Origin: Hyphomicrobium sp.
GTDB taxonomy: Bacteria > Pseudomonadota > Alphaproteobacteria > Rhizobiales > Hyphomicrobiaceae
Assembly: GCA_022844105.1 (NCBI GenBank)
Contig: JALHMJ010000002.1
Location: forward strand, 233,836-297,835
Reading direction: 5' to 3'
Length of the DNA stretch: 64,000 bases
Part shown: in pieces, positions 45,961 to 53,502 of the stretch
Numbering within the stretch: the stretch's first letter is position 1
How the letters are laid out: each line of letters starts with the position of its first letter
Notes under the pieces: model-generated
The model's input: the letters and a program-made list of their open reading frames with translations, nothing else
The model's database searches: none
Told to the model about the DNA's origin: nothing
Position numbers and translations under genes: made by a program

Positions 45961-46347
45961 TTAACGCAAAGCGGCACTATCGGCACGTTCGCCGCGACGG
46001 CGGACCGATCCGCGTTCGGCTTCGCGTGGCTCGGACGTTGCCGCTCGCGTCAGCTGATCGGCAGCCTCGTCACGGTCTTTGACGGCCGCTTCGAGCTTGG
46101 CTCGCAGTTCGCCGACCGAAGAACGCAGGTTTTCACGCCGCGCCGCCGCCGACTTTGCGAACGTGGAGTAAGAAAAATGCGACGGATCCTTGATTCCCGT
46201 ACGATCTTCCTCAGCCTGGATCTGACGGTCGAGATCGCCGGCGATGACTTCAAACTCACGAATCATAAGTTCGAGGTCAGCGACCTTGCGGGCTTTCTCG
46301 TCAGCCTCGAAGCGCTTCAAACGAAGCGCGGTTTCACGTGGCTTCAT
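45961..46347 (-). CDS. FliJ-like coiled-coil protein
   Basis: 128 residues from ATG 46347. It is almost entirely charged coiled coil: MKPRETALRLKRFEADEKARKVADLELMIREFEVIAGDLDRQI, then AEEDRTGIKDPSHFSYSTFAKSAAARRENL, a segment highly typical of the short alphaproteobacterial FliJ. FliJ is the stalk-like chaperone of the flagellar export ATPase FliI. No other flagellar gene is in the window, so it is an isolated member beside ctrA. The C-terminus is Arg/Glu-rich and divergent. Confidence 0.72.
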   Translation of the reverse strand: MKPRETALRLKRFEADEKARKVADLELMIREFEVIAGDLDRQIQAEEDRTGIKDPSHFSYSTFAKSAAARRENLRSSVGELRAKLEAAVKDRDEAADQLTRAATSEPREAERGSVRRRGERADSAALR

Positions 46348-47008
46348 GGTTCGATACCCCATACATGTTCGAACGCGTGCCTAAACTATTCAATTCCCAT
46401 GCCAAAGCCGGGACGCCAGTCATGACCGTCGATGCGACGCCGCCTCGCGGAGCCAGAACCCCTGCGTTGCACCCATCAACCTTACTTGATATAGGTAGCA
46501 TATGCCAATTAAGTTGCGGTAAAGCAACGAGATGCAAAGTTTTGCTAAAGTTTTGTCTGGTGTCCCGAAAAAGATTCGCATGCGCCCTGTGGCGGGGCCG
46601 CGAATTCTGATACCTGTAGATTCGCGTGCGTTTATGCTTGGAATCCCTAGAATCGCCACAGTTGAAGCTGCGACCGGGCAGGGTCGGCGTCACTTTGATC
46701 GAGCGGCAATATTTGGACCCGGGCGTGGCGCGCGAGAGCGGCGGGGTAATCTTTTAAAATTTCAGCGTCTGTGCGTACCGGATCGCTCCGGGCGGACGTC
46801 CTTTCCTTGCTCTCGGTTACGGGTCCGTCTGCGGCTGGGACGTTTCCTAGCAAATCGCAAGACAAAATTAGGGTTTGTTAACTTCTGGTGCGTAACTTTC
46901 TTAAAAGGGATTAGCGCGAACCGCGAATTAGGCGGGCGCCGCTAGCGTTCTCTTCAGCATCTGGGCAGACGACCTGGCGACGGGACAGGGAAGAGAGGAA
47001 CGAAACAA
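46348..47008. other. Long upstream region of ctrA
   Basis: No gene is supported in 661 bases between divergent fliJ-like and ctrA genes. It includes a GTTGC/GCAAC hairpin (46514-46529), direct repeats of AAAGTTTTG near 46536-46557, a cluster of four GANTC sites (46573-46654), and two imperfect CtrA-like half-site pairs with 6-base spacing (46868-46881 and 46901-46914). The layout fits a multi-promoter, cell-cycle-controlled upstream region. Confidence 0.5.
46573..46654. promoter_or_regulatory. Cluster of GANTC (CcrM) sites before ctrA
   Basis: GATTC at 46573 and 46619 and GAATC at 46641 and 46650 give four CcrM methylation sites in 82 bases, where about 0.3 would be expected. Methylation state of GANTC controls ctrA transcription in Caulobacter. 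Confidence 0.5.
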
Positions 47009-47710
47009 ATGCGAGTCCTTCTTATTGAGGACGATAGCGCAACGGCACAAAGCATCGAATTGATGCTGCAGTCCGAAGGCTTCAACGTCTACACGACGGA
47101 TCTTGGCGAAGAGGGCGTGGACCTCGGCAAGCTCTATGACTACGACATCATCCTTCTGGATTTGAACCTGCCCGACATGAGCGGTTACGAAGTCCTGAAG
47201 ACGCTGCGCGTCAGCAAGGTATCAACGCCCATTCTCATTCTCTCCGGTCTGGCTCAGATCGAGGACAAGGTGAAGGGTCTCGGCTTTGGCGCCGATGATT
47301 ATATGACGAAGCCTTTCCACAAAGATGAACTCGTCGCTCGCATCCACGCCATTGTGCGCCGGTCAAAGGGCCACGCACAGTCAGTGATCGAGACCGGCGA
47401 CCTGCGCGTCAACCTCGATACCAAGACCGTCGAAGTCAACAACCAGCGCGTCCATCTGACCGGCAAAGAATATCAGATGCTGGAACTGCTTTCGCTGCGC
47501 AAAGGCACCACGCTGACCAAGGAGATGTTCCTTAATCATCTCTACGGCGGCATGGATGAGCCCGAGCTGAAGATCATCGACGTCTTCATCTGCAAGCTGC
47601 GCAAGAAATTGAAGGAAGTGACTGGCGCGCCGAACGGCTACATCGAAACGGTATGGGGCCGCGGTTACGTTCTGCGCGATCCCGGCGATCAAGGCACGGT
47701 CGCGGCCTGA
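47009..47710 (+). CDS. ctrA: Cell-cycle response regulator CtrA
   Basis: A 233-residue OmpR-type regulator. The receiver begins [36 protein letters not shown] with phosphoacceptor D51 and Lys in YMTKPFHK. The winged-helix DNA-binding domain (about 125-225) has the CtrA-specific [50 protein letters not shown]. The C-terminus ends in Val-Ala-Ala, matching the Ala-Ala degradation signal read by ClpXP in Caulobacter. It is the master regulator of cell division, flagellum and DNA replication genes. GGAAGAGAGGAACG precedes the ATG. Confidence 0.98.
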   Translation: MRVLLIEDDSATAQSIELMLQSEGFNVYTTDLGEEGVDLGKLYDYDIILLDLNLPDMSGYEVLKTLRVSKVSTPILILSGLAQIEDKVKGLGFGADDYMTKPFHKDELVARIHAIVRRSKGHAQSVIETGDLRVNLDTKTVEVNNQRVHLTGKEYQMLELLSLRKGTTLTKEMFLNHLYGGMDEPELKIIDVFICKLRKKLKEVTGAPNGYIETVWGRGYVLRDPGDQGTVAA

Positions 47711-47742
47711 ATGGCCGCTGCTTCCCGTCTGTCCCAAAGAAA

Positions 47743-47780
47743 AATAGGGGATCGGATCAATCCGGTCCCCTATTCTTTTG
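47743..47780. terminator. Bidirectional terminator between ctrA and FKBP gene
   Basis: AATAGGGGA-TCGGA pairs with TCCGG-TCCCCTATT (one mismatch) around TCAA. TCTTTT follows on the plus strand and TTTTTCTTT on the minus strand, serving both convergent genes. Confidence 0.85.
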
Positions 47781-47795
47781 CCTGGCGAGTCAAGT

Positions 47796-48254
47796 TCAGC
47801 GGACGTCCAACAGTTCAACGTCAAAAATGAGCGTCGCATTGGGCGGAATGACGCCACCGGCGCCGCGCGCGCCGTAGCCCAACTCCGGCGGAATGATGAG
47901 TGTGCGCTTGCCGCCGACTTTCATACTGGCAACGCCCTCATCCCAACCCTTGATCACGCGGCCCGTGCCGATCGGAAATTCAAACGGGTCACCTCGATCG
48001 AGCGAGCTGTCGAACTTGGCGCCCTTCTGGCCGTTCTCATACAGCCATCCCGTATAATGCATCACGCACGTCTGCCCGGTCTTCGGAGAGGCGCCCTCGC
48101 CGGGCTTTGTGTCCACGATTTTCAATCCGCTGGGCGTCGTCACTGTTGTCTCCTGGGCTAGGGCCGCACGCGTCGGGCTCATGAGGTCGGCTGCATACAA
48201 AGACGCCGCAAACATCAGCCCGAAATGAACAAATTTCTTCACAAACAGGGCCAT
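47796..48254 (-). CDS. FKBP-type peptidyl-prolyl isomerase, exported
   Basis: 152 residues from ATG 48254, which has GGAGGA at ideal spacing (longer starts at 48284 and 48314 lack this). A signal or anchor helix covers about 8-33. The FKBP domain follows: TTPSGLKIVDTKPGEGASPKTGQTCVMHYTGWL, FDSSLDRGDPFEFPIGTGRVIKGWDEGVASMKVGGKRTLIIPPELGYG and NATLIFDVELLDV. It speeds proline isomerisation of envelope proteins. Confidence 0.92.
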   Translation of the reverse strand: MALFVKKFVHFGLMFAASLYAADLMSPTRAALAQETTVTTPSGLKIVDTKPGEGASPKTGQTCVMHYTGWLYENGQKGAKFDSSLDRGDPFEFPIGTGRVIKGWDEGVASMKVGGKRTLIIPPELGYGARGAGGVIPPNATLIFDVELLDVR

Positions 48255-48338
48255 TGGTCCTCCGGTTGGCAATTTGACCGGCATGGTCCTAGACCAGCAA
48301 GGCCAAGATTGCACGGTCTTTCATTGCCGACGTCTCGA

Positions 48339-50573
48339 TCAAATCAGCGGATCGTCAAAATCGACGTCATCGTCTTGTAGCGCAGTGCCAACGGCCCGCA
48401 GGAACAACGATTGATCAATGGGCTTTGCAACTAACGCCGCAAATGCCCCTGCTTTGATTTGCGCCAGCCGTCCCGATGTGCCGATAGCGACGGCCGGGAG
48501 GCCTCGCTCATCCAGCAACTCAATCAGCCGGTCGATATCACGGTCGCCGACCTCGTCGACGTCAACAGCAATGAGATCGACAGGTCGCTGCGCCAACGCC
48601 TCTATCGCTGCGCTCGCGGTGGCAAGCGGACCCACAACGCCGTAATTACCGGTGTCGAGCATATCTTCCAGTAAAACGGCCCGGCTCAGGCTGCTGTCCA
48701 TGATCAAGACATTGCGCTGCAGTGCCCGCTGCACTGCCGTCGGCGTCACGCGCGGGCGCAACAATTTCTGACCCGGATTGAAGAGGTTCGAAGCCGTACT
48801 GTCATCGCGCGCTTCCAGCACGACATTGGCCTTCACACCGGACGGGTCGAAACTGATTGACGTCTTGATGTTGGGCAGAGACCTGGATCGTTCGATGAGG
48901 GTCAGCCCAAATCCGCGGCCGACCGGCGGCGCAACGGTCGGCCCGCCTGTTTCCCGCCAACAAAGTTCCACGAGGCGCCGGTCGCCCTCCTCGATTGACC
49001 AACTGATCGAAATCCGGCCGTTGGGTGTCGCCAGCGCACCGTGCTGGATCGCATTGGTGGATAACTCGTGCAGGATCAGCGCCAATTGCAGCCCCGTTTG
49101 CGGCGGCAGATTGACCGGCTCTCCACGAAGATCGACCCGACCCTCATCGGCCCCCATGACCGAGATTTGCGATCTGATGAGATCAATGATGGGTGCGCCC
49201 GACCAAGCCACATCACTCAGGATGTTATGCGCACTCGCCAACGACTGTAACCGGCTGTTGAAACTGGCGACGAACTTCTGCGGCGTCTGACTGCACCGCG
49301 CCGTTTGCGCGGCAATAGACTGCACGACGGCCAGCGTGTTCTTGACCCGGTGATTCAGTTCCGCCACCAGAAGCGTTTTCACCTCGTCGGCCTGACGCCG
49401 GTCAGTGATGTCACGGTTCGTTTCGAGTACGAAATTTTTGTCGCCTATATTCACCAGTTCTTGCCGGCTATCGACCCAAACGTCTGAGCCATCACTTGCT
49501 ATGTAGTGAACCTCTCCGCTCCACGCGCCACCCGCAAGGATCTGCTGATCGAAGGCGTCGGGCTGAGGAATATTGTGGGGCTGTAAAAGCTCGGCCGGCG
49601 TTTTCGACAGCGCCTGCCGTTTGGTGTAGCCAAACAGCTCTTCACAGCCCCGGTTCCACATTGCAATTCCGCCGCCGATCTCGCGCACCAGCATGGCCTC
49701 GTGCGAGAGCTCGATAATGCGCGCCAGTTTGCGCAACCGCTGACTTTGCTGGCGGGCATCTGTCACGTCGGTATTGGTTCCACACCAGAGTTCAACGTCA
49801 CCTTTCCCATTCCGCACCGGCATTGCGCGCGACAAGAACCACCGATACACGCCGTCGGATCCACGCAGCGGAAACAAATCTTCCCAAACTCGGCCTTCTT
49901 GCGTGCAACGCTGCCATTTATCGACGACCCGCGCGACATGGTCGGGGTGATGGAAGAGCCGCCAACCCTGCCCGAGGGAGGTTTCCAGCGTGCTCCCGGT
50001 AAAGTCGAGCCATCGCTTGTTCAGCCAGAACAGATTGCCCGTCGCATCCGCCATCCACGCCAGCTGAGCGATATTGTTGGCTAACGCTTGAAACTGCTGT
50101 TCGCTTCGCCGCAATGTGTCCGCAAGCGTCAAACTCGGCGTCACATCGCGCGATATCGACATGAGGCTTACGACTTCGCCGGCTTCGTTCTTGATCGGCG
50201 ATAGCACCACGTCCCACCACCGCACCGTTCCCTTCTGCGTCGGGCGGAGAGCCGTAAACCGCGCCGACGTTCCCTCGCAAGCCTGCGCCAAGGCATGTTC
50301 AACGTCTGCACGGCTCGCGTCCGGCCAAAGGTCGATCCAGCGCCGGCTAAGGATTGCTTCGAAATCCTCGACTTCGAGTGCCTTTAACCCATTGCCGTTC
50401 ACGAACAGCAAGCGGCCTTCGCGATCGAGAATCTTTACGCCGTCAAGACTGGCTTCAAAAAATTGCCAATTGATATCCGACTGATCGAGCGCGTTCTCCC
50501 GCCCGCTGGCGGACGCATCGGCAGCGGTCAGTCCGAACGCAGTCGTATCCACCTTCTCGCCATCGGTGGTCAT
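48339..50573 (-). CDS. PAS-PAS-PAS-HWE kinase with C-terminal receiver
   Basis: A 744-residue hybrid kinase without membrane segments. Three PAS domains lie at about 34-148, 155-275 and 284-395. The HWE dimerisation box is LLVAELNHRVKNTLAVVQSIA with phospho-His408. The ATPase domain includes LHELSTNAIQHGAL and the HWE motif CWRETGGP (W539-x-E541), and a receiver-like domain is at about 620-738 with D671. HWE/HisKA2 kinases are the usual phosphodonors of PhyR. Position directly after phyR on the same strand (75-base gap) makes this the best candidate for the PhyK-type sensor, with PAS domains detecting a cytosolic cue. Confidence 0.87.
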   Translation of the reverse strand: MTTDGEKVDTTAFGLTAADASASGRENALDQSDINWQFFEASLDGVKILDREGRLLFVNGNGLKALEVEDFEAILSRRWIDLWPDASRADVEHALAQACEGTSARFTALRPTQKGTVRWWDVVLSPIKNEAGEVVSLMSISRDVTPSLTLADTLRRSEQQFQALANNIAQLAWMADATGNLFWLNKRWLDFTGSTLETSLGQGWRLFHHPDHVARVVDKWQRCTQEGRVWEDLFPLRGSDGVYRWFLSRAMPVRNGKGDVELWCGTNTDVTDARQQSQRLRKLARIIELSHEAMLVREIGGGIAMWNRGCEELFGYTKRQALSKTPAELLQPHNIPQPDAFDQQILAGGAWSGEVHYIASDGSDVWVDSRQELVNIGDKNFVLETNRDITDRRQADEVKTLLVAELNHRVKNTLAVVQSIAAQTARCSQTPQKFVASFNSRLQSLASAHNILSDVAWSGAPIIDLIRSQISVMGADEGRVDLRGEPVNLPPQTGLQLALILHELSTNAIQHGALATPNGRISISWSIEEGDRRLVELCWRETGGPTVAPPVGRGFGLTLIERSRSLPNIKTSISFDPSGVKANVVLEARDDSTASNLFNPGQKLLRPRVTPTAVQRALQRNVLIMDSSLSRAVLLEDMLDTGNYGVVGPLATASAAIEALAQRPVDLIAVDVDEVGDRDIDRLIELLDERGLPAVAIGTSGRLAQIKAGAFAALVAKPIDQSLFLRAVGTALQDDDVDFDDPLI

Positions 50574-50648
50574 TGGCCGGCCTTTTTACGTGCGTGGTAA
50601 CAACCACGCGCCCTGAGTGGTGACGTGACGTTTCCGATTCAATTTTCT

Positions 50649-51452
50649 TTAAGCTGCCGCACCGTGTTGTTTGACGCCAGCTTTGACATCAAAGAACAAA
50701 GCCTGACTGATGACGGCTTTCACCATCTCATGTTTGAACGGCTTGGTGACGAGAAAGGCAGGCTCCGGCTTGTCGCCCGTCAGCAGCCGTTCTGGGTAGG
50801 CGGTGATGAAGATTACCGGCACGTTGAGCTCCATCAAAATCTCGTTGACGGCATCAATGCCGGAGCTGCCATCGGCCAGTTGAATATCGGCTAGGATAAG
50901 TTCCGGCCGCTTTTCGCGGGCCAGCGCCAATGCTTCCTTGTGTGTCGCGGCCACGCCGACGACTTCATGCCCGATATCGGTCACAAGCCCTTCGATATCC
51001 AAAGCAATAAGCGGCTCGTCCTCGATAATCAGAACGCGCGATGCCAACTGCTCGGCAATTTCCTTGCCGGCAGCATGAATCAATTCAGCCACCTCATCTT
51101 CAGAACGATCCAGGATCGTCGCAATATCGCGGGTTCCGAACTCTTCGACTGCGGCCAGTAGGAACGCCTGACGCGGACCTGGGTTGAGCGTCTCAATGCG
51201 CCGGTCCGCAACATCATCCGCCGGCTCGGCCCGTCCGTTCATCGGCACACTGTTCCAAACCTTGATGAAGGCCTTGTAGGCGGCCGTGCGCGGGGCAATC
51301 TCACGATCAAATATCCGTTGATCGGCGACGAGCGCTTCCAACATCGCGACGACGTAGGCATCGCCGCGATCCTGCGAGCCCATCAACGCGCGAGCAAACC
51401 TGCGCAAATACGGCAACTGCGGAGCAATCAAATCGGCTAGCGACGAACTCAT
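50649..51452 (-). CDS. phyR: General stress response anti-anti-sigma factor PhyR
   Basis: A 267-residue protein with an N-terminal sigma-factor-like domain (about 1-130, PYLRRFARALMGSQDRGDAYVVAMLEAL) and a C-terminal FATGUY-type receiver. Receiver residues: EDEP (144-147), phosphoacceptor D189 in LILADIQLADGSSGIDAV, T217 in FITAYPERLLTGDKPEPAFLVTKPFK, and K237. When phosphorylated, the sigma-like domain binds NepR and frees EcfG. An EcfG-type promoter at 51534-51559 gives positive feedback. Unlike the common divergent layout, phyR here reads in the same direction as nepR-ecfG. Confidence 0.97.
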   Translation of the reverse strand: MSSSLADLIAPQLPYLRRFARALMGSQDRGDAYVVAMLEALVADQRIFDREIAPRTAAYKAFIKVWNSVPMNGRAEPADDVADRRIETLNPGPRQAFLLAAVEEFGTRDIATILDRSEDEVAELIHAAGKEIAEQLASRVLIIEDEPLIALDIEGLVTDIGHEVVGVAATHKEALALAREKRPELILADIQLADGSSGIDAVNEILMELNVPVIFITAYPERLLTGDKPEPAFLVTKPFKHEMVKAVISQALFFDVKAGVKQHGAAA

Positions 51453-51533
51453 GTCTTACGTCCCCCGTCCATACATCGTTTATTCGAACCAATCCCGACG
51501 AACCGAAATTGGCACTGGCTTCCATTTTCAGCA

Positions 51534-51559
51534 AACGCCCGGACCATAGGCATGGTTCC
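51534..51559 (-). promoter_or_regulatory. EcfG-type promoter of phyR
   Basis: GGAAC (51559-51555), 17 bases, CGTT (51537-51534) on the minus strand, about 80 bases before the phyR ATG. Confidence 0.8.
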
Positions 51560-51579
51560 GTGTTCTGACAAACGACGGA

Positions 51580-52134
51580 TTAACCCGTCGCCCGCACGAA
51601 AACGTCTGAGGCCTCACCAACCCCGATTTCGGCAGCCGACTCAATACCCATCAATGCGGCAAGCTTCGTCCGAGCCCGATTCACTCGGCTTTTCATCGTT
51701 CCCACTGCGCATCCGCACATCAAGGCGGCCTCTTCGTAGGAAAATCCTTCCGCGCCGATGAGCACGAGCGCTTCCCGATGTTCAGGCAGCAATTTTGCGA
51801 AGGCCACCTGAAAATCGATTAAATCCATATGGCCCGGCTGCTCGGCCTTCGCGCTCAGTTGACTGGCAAACTCACCCTCAACGTCTTGCACTTCGTTCTT
51901 GCGTTTGCGACGCTCCGATAGGTGCGCATTACGCATAATAGTGAACATCCATGCTTTGAGATTACTGTCGGGAGCAAACTGGTGCCAGTTGCGCCACGCC
52001 TTTACCAGCGCTTCTTGCACCAGATCGTCAGCCTGATCGCTCGATCGCGTAAGAGACCGAGCGAACGCGCGCAAATTTGGCAGTAGCTTAGTCAATTCTG
52101 ATTGAAACTTAAGGGACGGACCATCACTCATCAC
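51580..52134 (-). CDS. ecfG: General stress response ECF sigma factor EcfG
   Basis: A 184-residue ECF sigma factor. Region 2 (about 14-78) has LLPNLRAFARSLTRSSDQADDLVQEALVKAWRNWHQFAPDSNLKAWMFTIMRNAH. Region 4 (about 110-165) has FAKLLPEHREALVLIGAEGFSYEEAALMCGCAVGTMKSRVNRARTKL. This pattern and the neighbours define the EcfG/ECF15 group. Its start overlaps the nepR stop by four bases, so sigma and anti-sigma are made together. It should recognise GGAAC-N16/17-CGTT promoters, which abound around it. Confidence 0.96.
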   Translation of the reverse strand: MMSDGPSLKFQSELTKLLPNLRAFARSLTRSSDQADDLVQEALVKAWRNWHQFAPDSNLKAWMFTIMRNAHLSERRKRKNEVQDVEGEFASQLSAKAEQPGHMDLIDFQVAFAKLLPEHREALVLIGAEGFSYEEAALMCGCAVGTMKSRVNRARTKLAALMGIESAAEIGVGEASDVFVRATG

Positions 52135-52349
52135 GAACGCTCCGTCTTACCACCGGACGATTTGGCAAGCTGTTCCAAAAGGCCGGCGAATTTTTCCGGT
52201 ATCGGCTCGGACAGCATTTGACCGTAAAGCCGCTTCAAGCCGGAACCGATTTCGGCTTCGACGGTCTTTGACAGACCGGATTGTTCGTCCATGAGCGGTT
52301 CAGCGAGCATTTTCTTGGAGACGTCCTCCGGATCAGGTCGATTGGTCAC
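52131..52349 (-). CDS. nepR: Anti-sigma factor NepR
   Basis: 72 residues, GTG start at 52349. The conserved core is GLSKTVEAEIGSGLKRLYGQMLSEPIPEKFAGLLEQL, two helices that wrap EcfG; the tails are charged and presumably disordered. It keeps EcfG inactive until phosphorylated PhyR competes for it. An EcfG-type promoter lies 69 bases upstream. Confidence 0.95.
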   Translation of the reverse strand: MTNRPDPEDVSKKMLAEPLMDEQSGLSKTVEAEIGSGLKRLYGQMLSEPIPEKFAGLLEQLAKSSGGKTERS

Positions 52350-52417
52350 GCATCAGCCCCCAGCGAATGAAAATTCCCCCGCCATGACAATCCACGCGGG
52401 ATGTCAGACAACGTAGC

Positions 52418-52442
52418 AACGCGGCAGACGGGCAGCGGTTCC
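52418..52442 (-). promoter_or_regulatory. EcfG-type promoter of nepR-ecfG
   Basis: GGAAC (52442-52438), 16 bases, CGTT (52421-52418) on the minus strand, upstream of the nepR GTG. It provides autoregulation. Confidence 0.8.
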
Positions 52443-52509
52443 AACGAGCCGCAAAACCTTTTGCCCAACATGCGAACACGTTTAAAATGCTGACAATAGT
52501 AAACGGAGC

Positions 52510-53022
52510 TTATTCCGCAGGCGCAGTTCCCAGGTCGCTTTGAGCCATCCCCTGTGCAGTCGCACCTCTTGAGAGGATGAATGCCACGATGCCGAGCACC
52601 GCCAGGACCGGCAGATTTCGAAAGGCCACCGACACGAGGCGCGGCAAGGCAAACGGCGCGGCCGTCGTGAGCGCGGCCATGATCATGTCGCGTTCCGCCT
52701 CACCAAGCATCGATGAGTGTGTTGTATTGGCGGACGCACCCACCTCTTCCTGAGCTTTCGCCTCCTCGCTCTGTGCCGTCTCCGGCGTACGCAAGGCATA
52801 AGCGATTGCCATAACGATCGCGACGACACCATAAGCGCCGGCAACGATCAAGTCGGCAATCTCAGGTTCATAAATGCGATGCAAATACGCCGATGCGGCG
52901 GCGGTGCCGAACCCGACCGCAACAATAAGGGGCACGACCATGAGCATCGTCCACACCAACTTGGCCATGGCATTATCTACGGTTGCCTGGGCCTTGCGGA
53001 ATACGAAGTTCAGACCGAGCAT
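52510..53022 (-). CDS. Hypothetical membrane protein in the stress island
   Basis: 170 residues with membrane segments at about 20-46, 58-78 and 136-152. The loop between is acidic (TPETAQSEEAKAQEEVGASANT), followed by an amphipathic stretch GEAERDMIMAALTTAAPFALPRLV. I recognise no named family; the layout resembles holin-like or phage-shock membrane proteins but without a diagnostic motif. It lies 62 bases after the DUF883 gene on the same strand with no own EcfG match, so it is probably expressed from that gene's promoter. Confidence 0.65.
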   Translation of the reverse strand: MLGLNFVFRKAQATVDNAMAKLVWTMLMVVPLIVAVGFGTAAASAYLHRIYEPEIADLIVAGAYGVVAIVMAIAYALRTPETAQSEEAKAQEEVGASANTTHSSMLGEAERDMIMAALTTAAPFALPRLVSVAFRNLPVLAVLGIVAFILSRGATAQGMAQSDLGTAPAE

Positions 53023-53084
53023 TGTCGTGCCCCCTGTTTGCGCAATGTTAAGCCGAGCGAGATTTGCAGTCGCCTCGTAACGCG

Positions 53085-53378
53085 TTACGACTTCCAGAGC
53101 GCGCCGAGCACAAAGCCCATTGCGGCAGCCACAGCCAACGTCGCCATCGGCTGATCTTGCACCGACTTATCGACGGCTGTTTTCATGTTGCTGGCCACTT
53201 CGCCAACCCGTTCGCTCGCTTCACGACCCTGATCGGCAACCTGACGGGCCACGCCCTCGGCGCTGTCGAGAGCGCGATCAAGTTGATAACTCGCCTTATT
53301 GGCCATGTCCGATGCCTGATTGGATACGTTGCGAACCGCTTCGTCGCGGTCGAGATTTGAATAGCCCACGGTCGCCAT
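53085..53378 (-). CDS. DUF883 (ElaB/YqjD-like) membrane-anchored protein
   Basis: 97 residues: an amphipathic, charged helix region (VRNVSNQASDMANKASYQLDRALDSAEGVARQVADQ) and the C-terminal anchor DQPMATLAVAAAMGFVLGALWKS. This matches ElaB/YqjD proteins, which tether ribosomes or other partners at the inner membrane in stationary-phase cells. An exact EcfG-type promoter is 54 bases upstream. The stop codon lies inside the 14-bp palindrome CGTAACGCGTTACG (53076-53089). Confidence 0.85.
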   Translation of the reverse strand: MATVGYSNLDRDEAVRNVSNQASDMANKASYQLDRALDSAEGVARQVADQGREASERVGEVASNMKTAVDKSVQDQPMATLAVAAAMGFVLGALWKS

Positions 53379-53431
53379 GATGCAGTCTCCCTGATTGATG
53401 TGCGCCGGTCACTTCCGGCGGGCGGGATAGG

Positions 53432-53456
53432 AACGCAACCTCACTCTGAAGGTTCC
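53432..53456 (-). promoter_or_regulatory. EcfG-type promoter of the DUF883 gene
   Basis: GGAAC (53456-53452), 16 bases, CGTT (53435-53432) on the minus strand. Confidence 0.8.
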
Positions 53457-53502
53457 GCGCTACGATGACGGCAGGTGTCGGGATCAAGCAATCCGAAGGC
53501 AA

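Noticed and set aside
46868-46914. CtrA-like half-site pairs before ctrA (TTAG-N6-TTAA and TTAA-N6-TTAG)
   Set aside because: The spacing is 6 rather than 7 bases in both, so I do not call them CtrA boxes, although autoregulation is plausible.
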